Assembly (NCBI RefSeq): GCF_032334255.1 | Contig: NZ_JAUHMF010000001.1 | Span: 372,001-436,000 of the forward strand | Length of the DNA stretch: 64,000 nucleotides | Origin: Thermanaerothrix solaris | Lineage (GTDB): Bacteria > Chloroflexota > Anaerolineae > Anaerolineales > Anaerolineaceae | Direction: 5' to 3' | Position numbers and translations under genes: made by a program | In this document: one piece after another, positions 53,546 to 62,891 of the stretch | Position numbering within the stretch: position 1 is the first letter of the stretch | How the letters are laid out: each line of letters starts with the position of its first letter | The notes under the pieces: generated by a model | Told to the model about the DNA's origin: nothing | What the model saw: the letters and a program-made list of their open reading frames with translations, nothing else | The model's database searches: none

Positions 53546-55048
53546 ATGAATGTGCTCCTAGTTTATCCGGAATTTCCAGATACCTTTTGGAGTTTTAAAC
53601 ATGCTTTACGATTTATCGGAAGGAAGGCATCCTCGCCACCGTTAGGATTACTGACGGTGGCATCTATGCTTCCAGCAGATTGGTCCAAGCGTTTGGTGGA
53701 TATGAATGTCGAACAACTCACTGATGAAGACATCGCCAGGGCAGATATAGTGATGATTTCAGCGATGGTGGTACAACGCTCCTCGGCCAAAGAGGTCATA
53801 AACCGTTCCAAGCGAGCGGGAAAACGCATTGTTGCTGGAGGACCGTTATTTTCAGCAGAATGGTTTAGATTCTCGGAGGTTGATCATCTGGTGCTGGGGG
53901 AAGGTGAGGTCACTTTGCCTCAATTCTTGGAAGACTTTGAAAAGGGGAATCCGGCTCCTCTTTATCAGGCCAGTTCCTATGCGGATCTGAGTGCAACGCC
54001 GATACCGGCATGGGAGTTGGCTAAAATTTCTGCTTACGAGTCTTTAAGTATCCAGTATTCCCGTGGCTGCCCTTACAACTGCGAGTTTTGCAATGTTACC
54101 GCCCTCTTCGGTCATCGTCCACGCACGAAAAGTGCCGAGCAGATTGTCGCGGAATTAAATACCATGTATTACGACCTGGGTTGGCGTCGAAACATCTTCT
54201 TTGTGGATGATAACTTTATTGGCAACCGTCGCCAAATAAAAGATGAAATATTACCGGCACTGATCACTTGGCGAAAAGGCAAAATAGGGTGCCCTTTTAT
54301 TACCGAAGCCTCTATCAACCTTGCGGATGATCCGGAACTTATTTCCATGATGCGAGAAGCAGGTTTTGTGTCCGTGTTTGTTGGTATCGAAACCCCCTTA
54401 GAAGAAAGTTTACGTGAATGTCATAAATCGCACAATTTGCATCGAGATTTATTGAGTAGCGTGCGCCGCTTGCAACAAGCGGGTTTACAAGTTATGGGAG
54501 GCTTTATTGTAGGTTTTGACAACGATCCCCCTACTGTTTTTGAGCGGCAGGTTGAATTTATCCAACGCAGTGGTATCGTTACAGCCATGGTGGGAATGCT
54601 TCAGGCCCCTTATGGTACGCCATTATATGAACGATTGGCGGCTGAAGGTCGTTTGCAGGCCGAGATCAGTGGTGATAACACAGATGGTACTACTAATATC
54701 CTCCCTAAGATGGGACTCAATCAATTGCGGGAGGGTTATCAGTTTATTCTGAGAGAACTATATAATCCCCGAGGCTTCTATAGACGGATCATGACCTTTT
54801 TGGATCACTATGTACCACCTCGGATAGGTGTTCCGATAAAAGGGGAAGAGATAAAGGCTTTTGTTAAAGCGATTTGGGAATTAGGAATTAAGGGTGATGA
54901 GCGACGGGAATTCTGGCTTTTGCTCTTCCGTACTCTTTTAAAGTATCCCCAGAAGTTTGTTCACGCGATCACACTGGCTATTTATGGATTTCATTTTCGC
55001 AAAGTGATGCAGACGAATGAAATTTCATCCACTTTACGGATTCCATGA
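53546..55048 (+). CDS. B12-binding radical SAM protein (DUF4070-type)
   Basis: 500 aa from the ATG at 53546 behind GGGAGG; the frame opens at 53447 but the family begins MNVLLVYPEFPDTFWSFKHAL. N-terminal cobalamin-binding-like Rossmann domain, then the [4Fe-4S] motif CPYNCEFC (Cys175, 179, 182). The C-terminal region (YNPRGFYRRIMTFLDHY) matches the DUF4070 segment seen in this family. Related enzymes include the hopanoid C-3 methylase HpnR; most have no known substrate. The tail overlaps the convergent GT4 gene by 15 bp. Confidence 0.8.
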   Translation: MNVLLVYPEFPDTFWSFKHALRFIGRKASSPPLGLLTVASMLPADWSKRLVDMNVEQLTDEDIARADIVMISAMVVQRSSAKEVINRSKRAGKRIVAGGPLFSAEWFRFSEVDHLVLGEGEVTLPQFLEDFEKGNPAPLYQASSYADLSATPIPAWELAKISAYESLSIQYSRGCPYNCEFCNVTALFGHRPRTKSAEQIVAELNTMYYDLGWRRNIFFVDDNFIGNRRQIKDEILPALITWRKGKIGCPFITEASINLADDPELISMMREAGFVSVFVGIETPLEESLRECHKSHNLHRDLLSSVRRLQQAGLQVMGGFIVGFDNDPPTVFERQVEFIQRSGIVTAMVGMLQAPYGTPLYERLAAEGRLQAEISGDNTDGTTNILPKMGLNQLREGYQFILRELYNPRGFYRRIMTFLDHYVPPRIGVPIKGEEIKAFVKAIWELGIKGDERREFWLLLFRTLLKYPQKFVHAITLAIYGFHFRKVMQTNEISSTLRIP

Positions 55049-56284
55049 TAATAGCAGATCTCTAAGTCGGTGCTCTAGTACTTTGAATGAGTAATACTTA
55101 AGACCCAAACGATAATTGTGCTCGGTCATTTCGCTCATAGCCTCAGGGTGAGTTAGGAGATGCTTGACTTGATTGATCGTGCGGTCAGTAATAAATCCAT
55201 CAAACTCAATTGTGCGAAAGCCCTTGGGTTTGATGTCGTATGCATAGATTGAATAATTGTTAATAAGGATGGGGCGGCGAAAGTATACAGCTTCTAGAAA
55301 GGCGTTCCCAAAGCCCTCAAAGGTTGATGGGTAGGTTACTAGATCCGCTTGCGGATAAACATCCCAAAGGGAGTATATCCTGCGACCATCAGGTGTCTGC
55401 CCACGCTGATCACGAATTATGTCAGAGACAAAGTTTACGGATACATTCAGGGTCTGCGCCAGCCATCGGATGTGCTGCTCGTAGTCGTGTCCTTCATCGC
55501 CGCTAGCGTGCGAAATGATTAGGCGAGCCTTAAGTCCTAAACGGTGGATAAGCTCAATGGCATGTTCAATGCCTTTGCGCTGAACCACACGGGTGGGTTG
55601 AAGAAAGAAAAATTCATCGTCGTGAATCCCGAGATCTCGACGTAAAAATTTCGTGTAGTCATTATCTAAAACCGGTGGATTCTCGAAATCCATCACATTT
55701 CCAATTAAAACCGAGGCTATACCGGTTCGATGGGCCAACTGGTGAGCCGCAGACGAGTTTATAACAACGTGTCTGATAAAGGGGAGGTTAGGGGGGAAGG
55801 CTTGGTTAAGGTAATCCCAGACACAATTCACCATGAACCGTGTACGTTCCCAAAAGAAATCATGGTGATGAGCAATTGTGGGAATACCTGATTCGGCGAT
55901 AAGTTCGCATAGCGCTAGCCCTAAAGGAATATTCATGGGAATAGCGAGAGCATTCTCGACAAGCAAAATGTCAACCTGAAACTGCTTGATGAAGTTTTTC
56001 AGATGATTTTTTAGATGACCTTTAATCCGAGAGATTTCTTTGGTTAAGCCGGGAGGGCGAATCCGGTGTCCGAACGCAATCGAATTGATCTTGATAATTT
56101 CAGGGTGATGAAATGAAGCTTCAGGAACGATATAACTGACATCGTTCGGACGATTAGACTCCCCGGCAAAATAGAAACAAGAATACCCTAATCGCTCCAG
56201 CACAATAGCCCATTTTTCGCTCTCTAAAGACACCCCATCCGTACCGGCAAAGCGGGTGGAAACAAAGCCCAAATTTTTCATCAT
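55034..56284 (-). CDS. glycosyltransferase family 4
   Basis: 416 aa. N-terminus MKNLGFVSTRFAGTDGVSLESEKWA with an N-terminal acceptor loop, and HHHDFFWER. The GT4 half has FFLQPTRVVQRKGIEHAIELI, ARLIISHASGDEGHDY, and the EX7E-like TFEGFGNAFLEAVYFRRPILI. Similar proteins make mannosyl or glucosyl glycosides, including compatible solutes, but the substrate cannot be given here. It is separate from the main locus. Confidence 0.75.
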   Translation of the reverse strand: MMKNLGFVSTRFAGTDGVSLESEKWAIVLERLGYSCFYFAGESNRPNDVSYIVPEASFHHPEIIKINSIAFGHRIRPPGLTKEISRIKGHLKNHLKNFIKQFQVDILLVENALAIPMNIPLGLALCELIAESGIPTIAHHHDFFWERTRFMVNCVWDYLNQAFPPNLPFIRHVVINSSAAHQLAHRTGIASVLIGNVMDFENPPVLDNDYTKFLRRDLGIHDDEFFFLQPTRVVQRKGIEHAIELIHRLGLKARLIISHASGDEGHDYEQHIRWLAQTLNVSVNFVSDIIRDQRGQTPDGRRIYSLWDVYPQADLVTYPSTFEGFGNAFLEAVYFRRPILINNYSIYAYDIKPKGFRTIEFDGFITDRTINQVKHLLTHPEAMSEMTEHNYRLGLKYYSFKVLEHRLRDLLLSWNP

Positions 56285-56319
56285 CCCTCCGCAGAATCCA
56301 TCCCAACAAACACCTTCAT

Positions 56320-56325
56320 ATTATA
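56320..56325 (-). promoter_or_regulatory. -10 box before the GT4 gene
   Basis: TATAAT on the minus strand, 36 bases before the start codon. The -35 region 17 bp away (TGATTT) is poor. GGAGGG lies directly before the start. Confidence 0.4.
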
Positions 56326-56345
56326 GATTGCAACATAGGTAGAAA

Positions 56346-57179
56346 TCATGATAATGGAAGGGGATGAAAGGGATAGCACCCAAGTATCCGCAGCATAGTT
56401 GCAAATTCATTCAGGTTATCCAAAGCCCGCTCGACAACTTTATTGGCTGTGGAACCGAAAAAATCAACATAAAAAAGATATTCACCCGGTCTGCCAAAAA
56501 CTGGTCTAGACTCAATTTTTGCCAGGTCAATTTCGCGGAGAGCAAACACAGCCAAAGCCCGAAACAAAGCACCTGGACGATTGATCAACGTAAAAACAAT
56601 CGAGGTCTTGGCCTGGTTAAGAGGAGGATCAATGGCCTCGCGGCTCAAGATCAAGAAGCGGGTAAAGTTTGCCGAATGATCTTCGATCCCTTCGGCAAGA
56701 ATGGACATGTTGTAAACTTCTGCGGCACGTCGCGAGGCGATGGCTGCCACAGCGGGATCGGCCTGGTTCAGTAACAAACGTACTGCGCCAGCAGTATCGT
56801 AGACAGGTTCGGTAGAAGGGATCCCCAAGCGTTTTAAGGTTTCACGACATTGCGCTAGTGCCTGAGGGTGGCTAATAACTTTTCTTAAGCGTTTGATATC
56901 CGCATTGGGCCAGCCGATCAAACAGTGTTGAATTCTCAAATGGTATTCTCCGATAATATGCAACGAACGAGACAATAAGAGATCATAATTTTGATGAACA
57001 CTCCCCGCTAGAGAATTTTCAATCGGAATAATACCCTGATCTGCTATTTTTTGTTCGACAGCGTCGAACACGGCTTCAAATGATTCGCATGGCAGGGTTT
57101 CAATTTGAGAACCGAAATATTCAATAGCCGCGCTTTCGGAATAGGCACCGTGTTCACCTTGAAAGGCTATTATTTTCAT
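56346..57179 (-). CDS. pheA: prephenate dehydratase
   Basis: 277 aa from the ATG at 57179 (conserved MKIIAFQGEHGAYSESAA). The frame extends upstream to a TTG inside the yciI-like gene. Catalytic region IPIENSLAGSVHQNYDLLL and the Thr-Arg-Phe motif (ANFTRFLILS), then an ACT domain (TSIVFTLINRPGALFRALAVF, ESRPVFGRPGEYLFYVDF) for phenylalanine feedback. It turns prephenate into phenylpyruvate. No chorismate mutase domain is fused. It is the last gene of the aro operon. Confidence 0.93.
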   Translation of the reverse strand: MKIIAFQGEHGAYSESAAIEYFGSQIETLPCESFEAVFDAVEQKIADQGIIPIENSLAGSVHQNYDLLLSRSLHIIGEYHLRIQHCLIGWPNADIKRLRKVISHPQALAQCRETLKRLGIPSTEPVYDTAGAVRLLLNQADPAVAAIASRRAAEVYNMSILAEGIEDHSANFTRFLILSREAIDPPLNQAKTSIVFTLINRPGALFRALAVFALREIDLAKIESRPVFGRPGEYLFYVDFFGSTANKVVERALDNLNEFATMLRILGCYPFHPLPLS

Positions 57180-57211
57180 GATAACTATATCTCTGAATTT
57201 GGAAATCGGGA

Positions 57212-57511
57212 TTACTTTCCACTTACCCAATCTGCAATGAACATTTGGTATTTAACCGGATCGAATTCGATAAATCGATATGTGGCTGCGTGTTTGAGGA
57301 AATAAGGATCGCGTGAAAAATAATCACGAAGTTGTTCTTCGTTCTCCGCACGGGCAATGACAATACCGCCAACGCGAGGATTCATCGGTCCAGACATTAG
57401 GAGCATCCCACTATCGTAGCCTTCCTGTAAAAAGGCGCGATGTTCAGACACTAAAGGGGCAATTTGTTCAAATGGTAAAGTGTATGTAATTTCGACCAGA
57501 AAGTGCTTCAT
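57212..57511 (-). CDS. YciI-like protein
   Basis: 99 aa, a complete YciI/YCII-related domain (HFLVEITYTLPFEQIAPLVSEHRAFL, GMLLMSGPMNPRVGGIVIARAENEEQLRDYFSRDPY) with the conserved His and Asp. The family has a dimeric ferredoxin-like fold and mostly unknown activity. Between aroQ and pheA in a coupled operon, so it may act on an aromatic intermediate or simply be co-transcribed. Confidence 0.8.
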   Translation of the reverse strand: MKHFLVEITYTLPFEQIAPLVSEHRAFLQEGYDSGMLLMSGPMNPRVGGIVIARAENEEQLRDYFSRDPYFLKHAATYRFIEFDPVKYQMFIADWVSGK

Positions 57512-57519
57512 TGTGTATT

Positions 57520-58002
57520 CTACTCCCTCGCTGAGGTGTTGATTTGATTACGCTCAGTAAGAAGGTCCAACAATGCCATGAGACCATAGAGATAAGAACG
57601 CCATCCTAAGCCGCTAATCTGTCCTACGCATACTGGCGCTAGCAGAGAGGTATGCCGAAAGGGCTCGCGGGCATAAATATTAGAGAGATGAACCTCAATA
57701 GCGGGCTTGCCAATCGCTGCCAAGGTGTCGCGAATGGCTACGCTGGTGTGGGTATATCCTCCCGCGTTGATTAGCACACCGTCTAGCCATTCCATGTTGG
57801 CAATTATACGATCAATAATTTCCCCCTCGGAGTTGCTTTGAAAAATTCGTAGTACGGCATTATGGCTATTCGCATAGTCATGTAATTTACCATTAATCCA
57901 TTCCAAAGCAACACTACCATAAACCTCAGGTTCGCGCCGTCCCAGCAACCCCAAATTCGGACCATGAATGACAAGAATGCGAAAAGAATCATCATTCAGC
58001 AT
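57520..58002 (-). CDS. aroQ: 3-dehydroquinate dehydratase, type II
   Basis: 160 aa, dodecameric type II family. Motifs ILVIHGPNLGLLGRREPEVYG with the catalytic Tyr and Arg, SNSEGEIIDRI, INAGGYTHTSVAIRDTL, and EVHLSNIYAREPFRHTS. It removes water from 3-dehydroquinate. The ATG overlaps the aroKB stop region by 11 bp. Confidence 0.95.
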   Translation of the reverse strand: MLNDDSFRILVIHGPNLGLLGRREPEVYGSVALEWINGKLHDYANSHNAVLRIFQSNSEGEIIDRIIANMEWLDGVLINAGGYTHTSVAIRDTLAAIGKPAIEVHLSNIYAREPFRHTSLLAPVCVGQISGLGWRSYLYGLMALLDLLTERNQINTSARE

Positions 58003-59587
58003 TGACTGCCTCCTTGAGGGAATCTATAGATTGCCTTACGCTTCGTTCATCAATATCTGATATCAACCTTATCTCTCCAATCCGTGATGGCAAAGCCCAA
58101 CGCAACTTGCCCTGCTTATGTTTTTTATCGTATCGTATAACACTAAATAGTTCCTCCCTTTCGAGCAGGGGATGATAGATTGGAAGGGACCATTGCTCAA
58201 TAAGACGGATAATACGTCTCGCCTCACCTGAAGCAATGAGGCCAAGATGTTCTGCCAGTCTGGTTTCAACCCCCATCCCAATACTTACTGCTTCACCATG
58301 ACGAATCGTGTAATTACTTAGAGTTTCCAATGCATGACCAATCGTATGTCCAAAATTCAAAATTGCCCTCAGCCCATTCTCATATGGGTCAGCCTGTACC
58401 ACGTTTATCTTAACCGATACAGCACGAAGGAGCAAATTCTCGCCGACCCATACATTCTGTGGCCCACTTTCTAACCAAGAAAAAAGGAGTGGATCGGCAA
58501 TAACCGCATGTTTGATGACCTCAGCCATCCCCGAAAGGAATTCGGATCTTGGTAATGTATCTAAATACTCTGGATCTATTAACACTGCCAAGGGTCGCTT
58601 AAAAGTACCGATTAAATTTTTTCCCTTGGGAAGGTCGAGCCCGGTTTTCCCGCCAATGCTAGCATCCACCATTGCTAACAACGAAGTGGGAATTTGGATA
58701 AGGGGCAAGCCGCGCATATACGTGGACGCCACAAATCCCACAATGTCCCCAATCACACCTCCTCCCAGGGCAATAACCAGATCGCCACGATCTATGTGTG
58801 CCCCCAGCAATTGGTCATATAAGCCTGCAACGGTCTCAAGATTCTTATACTCCTCACCATCGGGAATGGTAATTAAATAGGGGGTATAGCCGATCCTTCG
58901 CAACTCAGCGAGTAAAGGTTCACCATGAAGCGCAGCCACGGTATGGTTTGAGATCACAGCAATACGTATGGTATTTGAAAAGCCAAAGGAATTAAGAAGT
59001 GTATCAAGTAAAGAAAACACTCTTTTTCCCACCAAGATTTTGCACACCCCATCCGGATAACTCAAATCCATAACAGAAGTATTGACCAAACCCAAAACGG
59101 TATCCGCAATCTGCTGAGGCGATTTACTTGAAGTATCCACTTGCCAGAAAATCTTACGATAAACTTCGCGGCGCCTCTCCCAAAGTTCAACCAGAGTTCC
59201 CTTAGGATTATCATTCATTAACAAAGGACGATAAGACATTTCTTTATTATCTAAACGCCGCTGAAGCACTTCGAGATCACAAGTCAAACACACCACAGTC
59301 CCTGCCTGCTCACACAACTTTCGATTTTCGTCTCTTAAAAGAGTTCCTCCACCAGTTGCTAACACCAACCGCTCTTGTCTAAGAATCTCGCGCAGCATTT
59401 GAGACTCGAGTTCTCGAAAGGCAGCCTCTCCCCATTGAGCAAAAAACTCTGGTATGCTTTGACCAGTGCACCTACTTATCTCCTCATCTAAATCCATAAA
59501 TGGCAATCCCATCTTCTCGGCCAGAAGCTTACCAACCGTTGTTTTTCCTGTTCCCATGAACCCGGTCAGGATTATTCGCTGCGTCAT
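57992..59587 (-). CDS. aroKB: fused shikimate kinase / 3-dehydroquinate synthase
   Basis: 531 aa. Residues 1-170 are shikimate kinase, with Walker A GFMGTGKTTVGK, the DLDEEISR block and LATGGGTLL. Residues about 175-531 are dehydroquinate synthase, with IPDGEEYKNLETV, GGGVIGDIVGFVASTYMRG, DASIGGKTGLDLPKGKN and the zinc His in ILNFGHTIGHALE. Two non-consecutive steps (2 and 5) are joined in one chain; such fusions occur in several bacteria. It overlaps aroC by 4 bp and aroQ by 11 bp. Confidence 0.95.
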   Translation of the reverse strand: MTQRIILTGFMGTGKTTVGKLLAEKMGLPFMDLDEEISRCTGQSIPEFFAQWGEAAFRELESQMLREILRQERLVLATGGGTLLRDENRKLCEQAGTVVCLTCDLEVLQRRLDNKEMSYRPLLMNDNPKGTLVELWERRREVYRKIFWQVDTSSKSPQQIADTVLGLVNTSVMDLSYPDGVCKILVGKRVFSLLDTLLNSFGFSNTIRIAVISNHTVAALHGEPLLAELRRIGYTPYLITIPDGEEYKNLETVAGLYDQLLGAHIDRGDLVIALGGGVIGDIVGFVASTYMRGLPLIQIPTSLLAMVDASIGGKTGLDLPKGKNLIGTFKRPLAVLIDPEYLDTLPRSEFLSGMAEVIKHAVIADPLLFSWLESGPQNVWVGENLLLRAVSVKINVVQADPYENGLRAILNFGHTIGHALETLSNYTIRHGEAVSIGMGVETRLAEHLGLIASGEARRIIRLIEQWSLPIYHPLLEREELFSVIRYDKKHKQGKLRWALPSRIGEIRLISDIDERSVRQSIDSLKEAVNAE

Positions 59588-60693
59588 CGCTTCATCTCCT
59601 CGAGGCTATCACCCCCCAACTTCTCCAAAAGGGCATCCGCTAGTACCCATGCCAACATGGCTTCTCCAATAACTGAAGCCGCCGGCACAGCACAGATATC
59701 AGAGCGTTGATATACTGGCGTAGCAGCGCGGCCATTAACAACATCCACAGATTGATGGGGGGTACCGGTCGTTGCAATGGGTTTCATAGCTGCCCGAACC
59801 ACGATCGGATTACCATTACTCATGCCTCCTTCGATTCCACCAGCACGGTTGGTGAAACGTGTAACCCCTCCTTTTGAATCAAGAAATATATCATCGTGTA
59901 CCTGGGTGCCCGGTAGCCCCGCATTTTCAAAAGCGGGACCAATTTCGATCCCTTTTATCGCCTGGATTGACATCATTGCCATGGCGATCCGAGCATCCAG
60001 CCTGCGGTCCCAATGCACATGCGAACCCAAACCAACCGGTACATTGATCGCCTGGACCTCGAAGACACCTCCCAAGGTATCCTTTTTGCGTCGGGCTTCA
60101 TCAATCGCCAATTTCATGCGTTCTCCATCTTCTGGATTGGGACAACGAACTTCACTGGCTTCTGCCTCCGACCACAATTCTGGATAAGGACGTAAGGGAA
60201 TCCTGGCCACCACTGTCCCTATTTGACACACATAACTTCCAACCATAATATCAAACTGTGCTAATAATTGTTTGGCAATAGCACCAACTGCAACGCGAAC
60301 TGCCGTCTCTCGAGCACTTGCGCGTTCTAAAATCGGTCGAGCATCGTTTAACCGATACTTAATCATCCCGGCATAATCAGCATGCCCCGGACGAGGTACG
60401 GTCAATGGCTCTAAAAGCCCCTGTTCCCACTTGTCTTTCCAATTCACCCAATCGCGATTTTCTATCCGTATCGCCAATGGCGCGCCGGTGGTGATCTTAT
60501 TGATGACTCCGCTAAGAATTTCCACGCGATCTTGCTCAATTTTCATGCGGTGACTGCGGCCGTAACCCCCTTGACGCCGCAAAAGCTCTAAATTTATCCG
60601 ATCCAGATCAATAGGTAGACCTGCTGGTAATCCTTCAATAATAGCCAGCAAGCAAGGCCCATGAGACTCACCTGCTGTGAGAAACCGCAACAT
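59584..60693 (-). CDS. aroC: chorismate synthase
   Basis: 369 aa, usual length. Signatures GESHGPCLLAIIEGLPAG, GRSHRMKIEQDRVEILSGV, RPGHADYAGMIKY, RASARETAVRVAVGAIAKQLL and GGIEGGMSNG. It makes chorismate from EPSP using reduced FMN. It overlaps the kinase start by 4 bp and begins one base after aroE ends. Confidence 0.96.
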   Translation of the reverse strand: MLRFLTAGESHGPCLLAIIEGLPAGLPIDLDRINLELLRRQGGYGRSHRMKIEQDRVEILSGVINKITTGAPLAIRIENRDWVNWKDKWEQGLLEPLTVPRPGHADYAGMIKYRLNDARPILERASARETAVRVAVGAIAKQLLAQFDIMVGSYVCQIGTVVARIPLRPYPELWSEAEASEVRCPNPEDGERMKLAIDEARRKKDTLGGVFEVQAINVPVGLGSHVHWDRRLDARIAMAMMSIQAIKGIEIGPAFENAGLPGTQVHDDIFLDSKGGVTRFTNRAGGIEGGMSNGNPIVVRAAMKPIATTGTPHQSVDVVNGRAATPVYQRSDICAVPAASVIGEAMLAWVLADALLEKLGGDSLEEMKR

Positions 60694-60694
60694 A

Positions 60695-61591
60695 TCATGC
60701 CTCCTTCGTAGAACAGATCGCTTCTAAACAAGCCTGGTGCATAACCTCGATCGGCGCATCTAACCCACACCAAGCTCGAAATGAGAGCGCGCCTTGATGC
60801 ACTAACATCCCCAAGCCGTTTATTCCAACAGCACCCACGCTCTCGGCTTGTTTAAGCAGATGCGTTTTTAGGGGGTTATAGACCAAGTCAATAACCAGCC
60901 AATGCGCTGGAAGGCTAAACGACTCGGGCAGTGGTGAGATATCTGTTTCCGGCCATGTGCCAACCGGTGTGGCATTTATCAACACTGATACATCTTCGAC
61001 CCGAGTAAGCCGATCCACCTCTCGGAACGAGATAAGATTGAAAGTGGTACTATATTCCCAACGCTCAATTTCTTTTAGCAAAGTTTGACCCCGTTCTAAA
61101 TGACGCGTTACGAAGGAAACCGCCCTGAAACCGGTTTTACATAGCGCATAAGCCACCGCTCGGGCTGCTCCTCCGGCTCCTAAAATGATGGCGTGGTCAT
61201 GGGGGATTTGTTCTAGGTAGGCAGATGTGCTCCGCAAAAAACCGTCTACATCGGTATTTTCTCCATAAAGCCATCTTCTCCCGCTGCTCGGATCTTCTCG
61301 AACCACAACAGTATTAACTGCTCCCAATGCCTTAGCCACTTCACTTGCTTGCTCCAGATAGGGAAATATCGCCTGTTTAAATGGGGCTGTCACGTTGAAT
61401 CCTCTAATACCTAGCACCCGTAATCCATGCACTGCATCATCTAAATAGTGAGGAGGAAAAGGAAAGGCAAGGTAAACCCAATTGAGCCCTAAGTGAGAAA
61501 AGGCGGCATTGTGCATAACAGGCGATAGACTGTGATGCAATGGCCAGCCAATTATTCCCACAATTTGGGTTTGGGCATTAATACTGGACAT
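60695..61591 (-). CDS. aroE: shikimate dehydrogenase
   Basis: 298 aa. The substrate domain has GIIGWPLHHSLSPVMHNAAF and FNVTAPFKQAIFPYL, where Lys is catalytic. The NADP domain has ILGAGGAARAVAYAL and INATPVGTWPETDISPLP. It reduces 3-dehydroshikimate to shikimate. The start overlaps the end of aroA by 14 bp. Confidence 0.94.
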   Translation of the reverse strand: MSSINAQTQIVGIIGWPLHHSLSPVMHNAAFSHLGLNWVYLAFPFPPHYLDDAVHGLRVLGIRGFNVTAPFKQAIFPYLEQASEVAKALGAVNTVVVREDPSSGRRWLYGENTDVDGFLRSTSAYLEQIPHDHAIILGAGGAARAVAYALCKTGFRAVSFVTRHLERGQTLLKEIERWEYSTTFNLISFREVDRLTRVEDVSVLINATPVGTWPETDISPLPESFSLPAHWLVIDLVYNPLKTHLLKQAESVGAVGINGLGMLVHQGALSFRAWCGLDAPIEVMHQACLEAICSTKEA

Positions 61592-62891
61592 AGTGGGCTC
61601 CTAGGCTTTGCATAACCGTCAGAAAACCCGGAAACGAATCGGCAGCACAATCTAGATCATCAATAACAGTTTCTCCCTGCGCCACCAAACCAGCTACAAA
61701 GAGACTCATAGCAAGGCGATGATCGCCGTGACTGCTAACCGGTATACCCCTTAATTGGGAGGGGCCCCAAATCTCAAAACCATCCGGTCTCTCTTCGATG
61801 CGAGCACCGAGCCTTTTTAACTCCTTAACCACGGTGGCAATGCGATCCGTTTCTTTAACCCTCAATTCTGAGGCATCGCGAACGATTGTTCGTCCCCGTG
61901 CTTGAGTCGCCAGAACGGCCAGGATGGGAAACTCATCAATCATCCGCACCACCAAATCACCCTTAATTTCTACGGCTTCTAACTCACTAGTCTGCACCTC
62001 AAGATCAGCCACCGGCTCGTTAGCCATTATGCGTTCACCTGCAATCCGTATATCTGCACCCATTTGATACAAAACGTCTAAAAACCCGATCCGGGTTGGG
62101 TTTATTCCTACATCCTTTATTCTGACTCGGGATTGAGGTGCAAGTAACGCGGCTGCCAGAATGAACGCCGCTGAGGAAAAGTCACCTGGCACCTTGATCT
62201 CTAAAGGCAATAAAGGATGGGTAGGAGGGATCAAGGTAATTTCACGTATTCCTTTAGATTCGCGGATATCTATGTTAACCCCCATGGCCCCCAACATTCG
62301 CTCGGTGTGATCACGGGTAGGGGCAGCTTCAAGGAGCGTAGCAGGCGAATCGGCATATATGCCTGCGAGCAAAATAGCGCTTTTCACTTGAGCACTTGGT
62401 ACATCCAACGCTAAGCAAGCACCGCGCAGGTTTTGCCCTGTGATGATGATAGGAGCATATCCGTTCATCGTACAGATATGTGCTCCCATTTGCCGCAACG
62501 GACTAGCCACACGTTCCATAGGACGTCGAAGTAACTGTTCCTCCCCGGTGAGGGTGCTCTCAAAAGGTTGGGCGGCTAATAGACCCGTTAGTAAACGCAT
62601 AGTAGTTCCGGAACGAACGCAATTGACCGGCTTTTCAGGGCAACGAAAACCCCTTAATCCACGTCCGTGAACAATGGCTGTATGCGAATCGGGTAACACT
62701 ACTTCAATCCCCAGATCACGTAGTGCACCCGCTGTGGCTAGGCAATCACCACTCGGCAGAAAGTTAGACACTGTGGTCGTCCCCTGAGCTATAGCCCCTA
62801 GGAGCAGGGCGCGATGAGAGATAGATTTATCCCCAGGGAGATAAACCGTGCCTTCCAGCCTCGAACATTGGAAAACACGAACCGGACTCAT
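61578..62891 (-). CDS. aroA: 5-enolpyruvylshikimate-3-phosphate synthase
   Basis: 437 aa. PGDKSISHRALLLGAIAQG, NCVRSGTTMRLLTGLLA, RPMERVASPLRQMGA, KVPGDFSSAAFILAAALL, RVKETDRI and SHGDHRLAMSLFVAGL are the classical EPSP synthase motifs. The SGTTMRLL block differs from the GNAGT-type of many class I enzymes, as is common in class II-like forms. It overlaps tyrA by 4 bp. Confidence 0.95.
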   Translation of the reverse strand: MSPVRVFQCSRLEGTVYLPGDKSISHRALLLGAIAQGTTTVSNFLPSGDCLATAGALRDLGIEVVLPDSHTAIVHGRGLRGFRCPEKPVNCVRSGTTMRLLTGLLAAQPFESTLTGEEQLLRRPMERVASPLRQMGAHICTMNGYAPIIITGQNLRGACLALDVPSAQVKSAILLAGIYADSPATLLEAAPTRDHTERMLGAMGVNIDIRESKGIREITLIPPTHPLLPLEIKVPGDFSSAAFILAAALLAPQSRVRIKDVGINPTRIGFLDVLYQMGADIRIAGERIMANEPVADLEVQTSELEAVEIKGDLVVRMIDEFPILAVLATQARGRTIVRDASELRVKETDRIATVVKELKRLGARIEERPDGFEIWGPSQLRGIPVSSHGDHRLAMSLFVAGLVAQGETVIDDLDCAADSFPGFLTVMQSLGAHYVQY

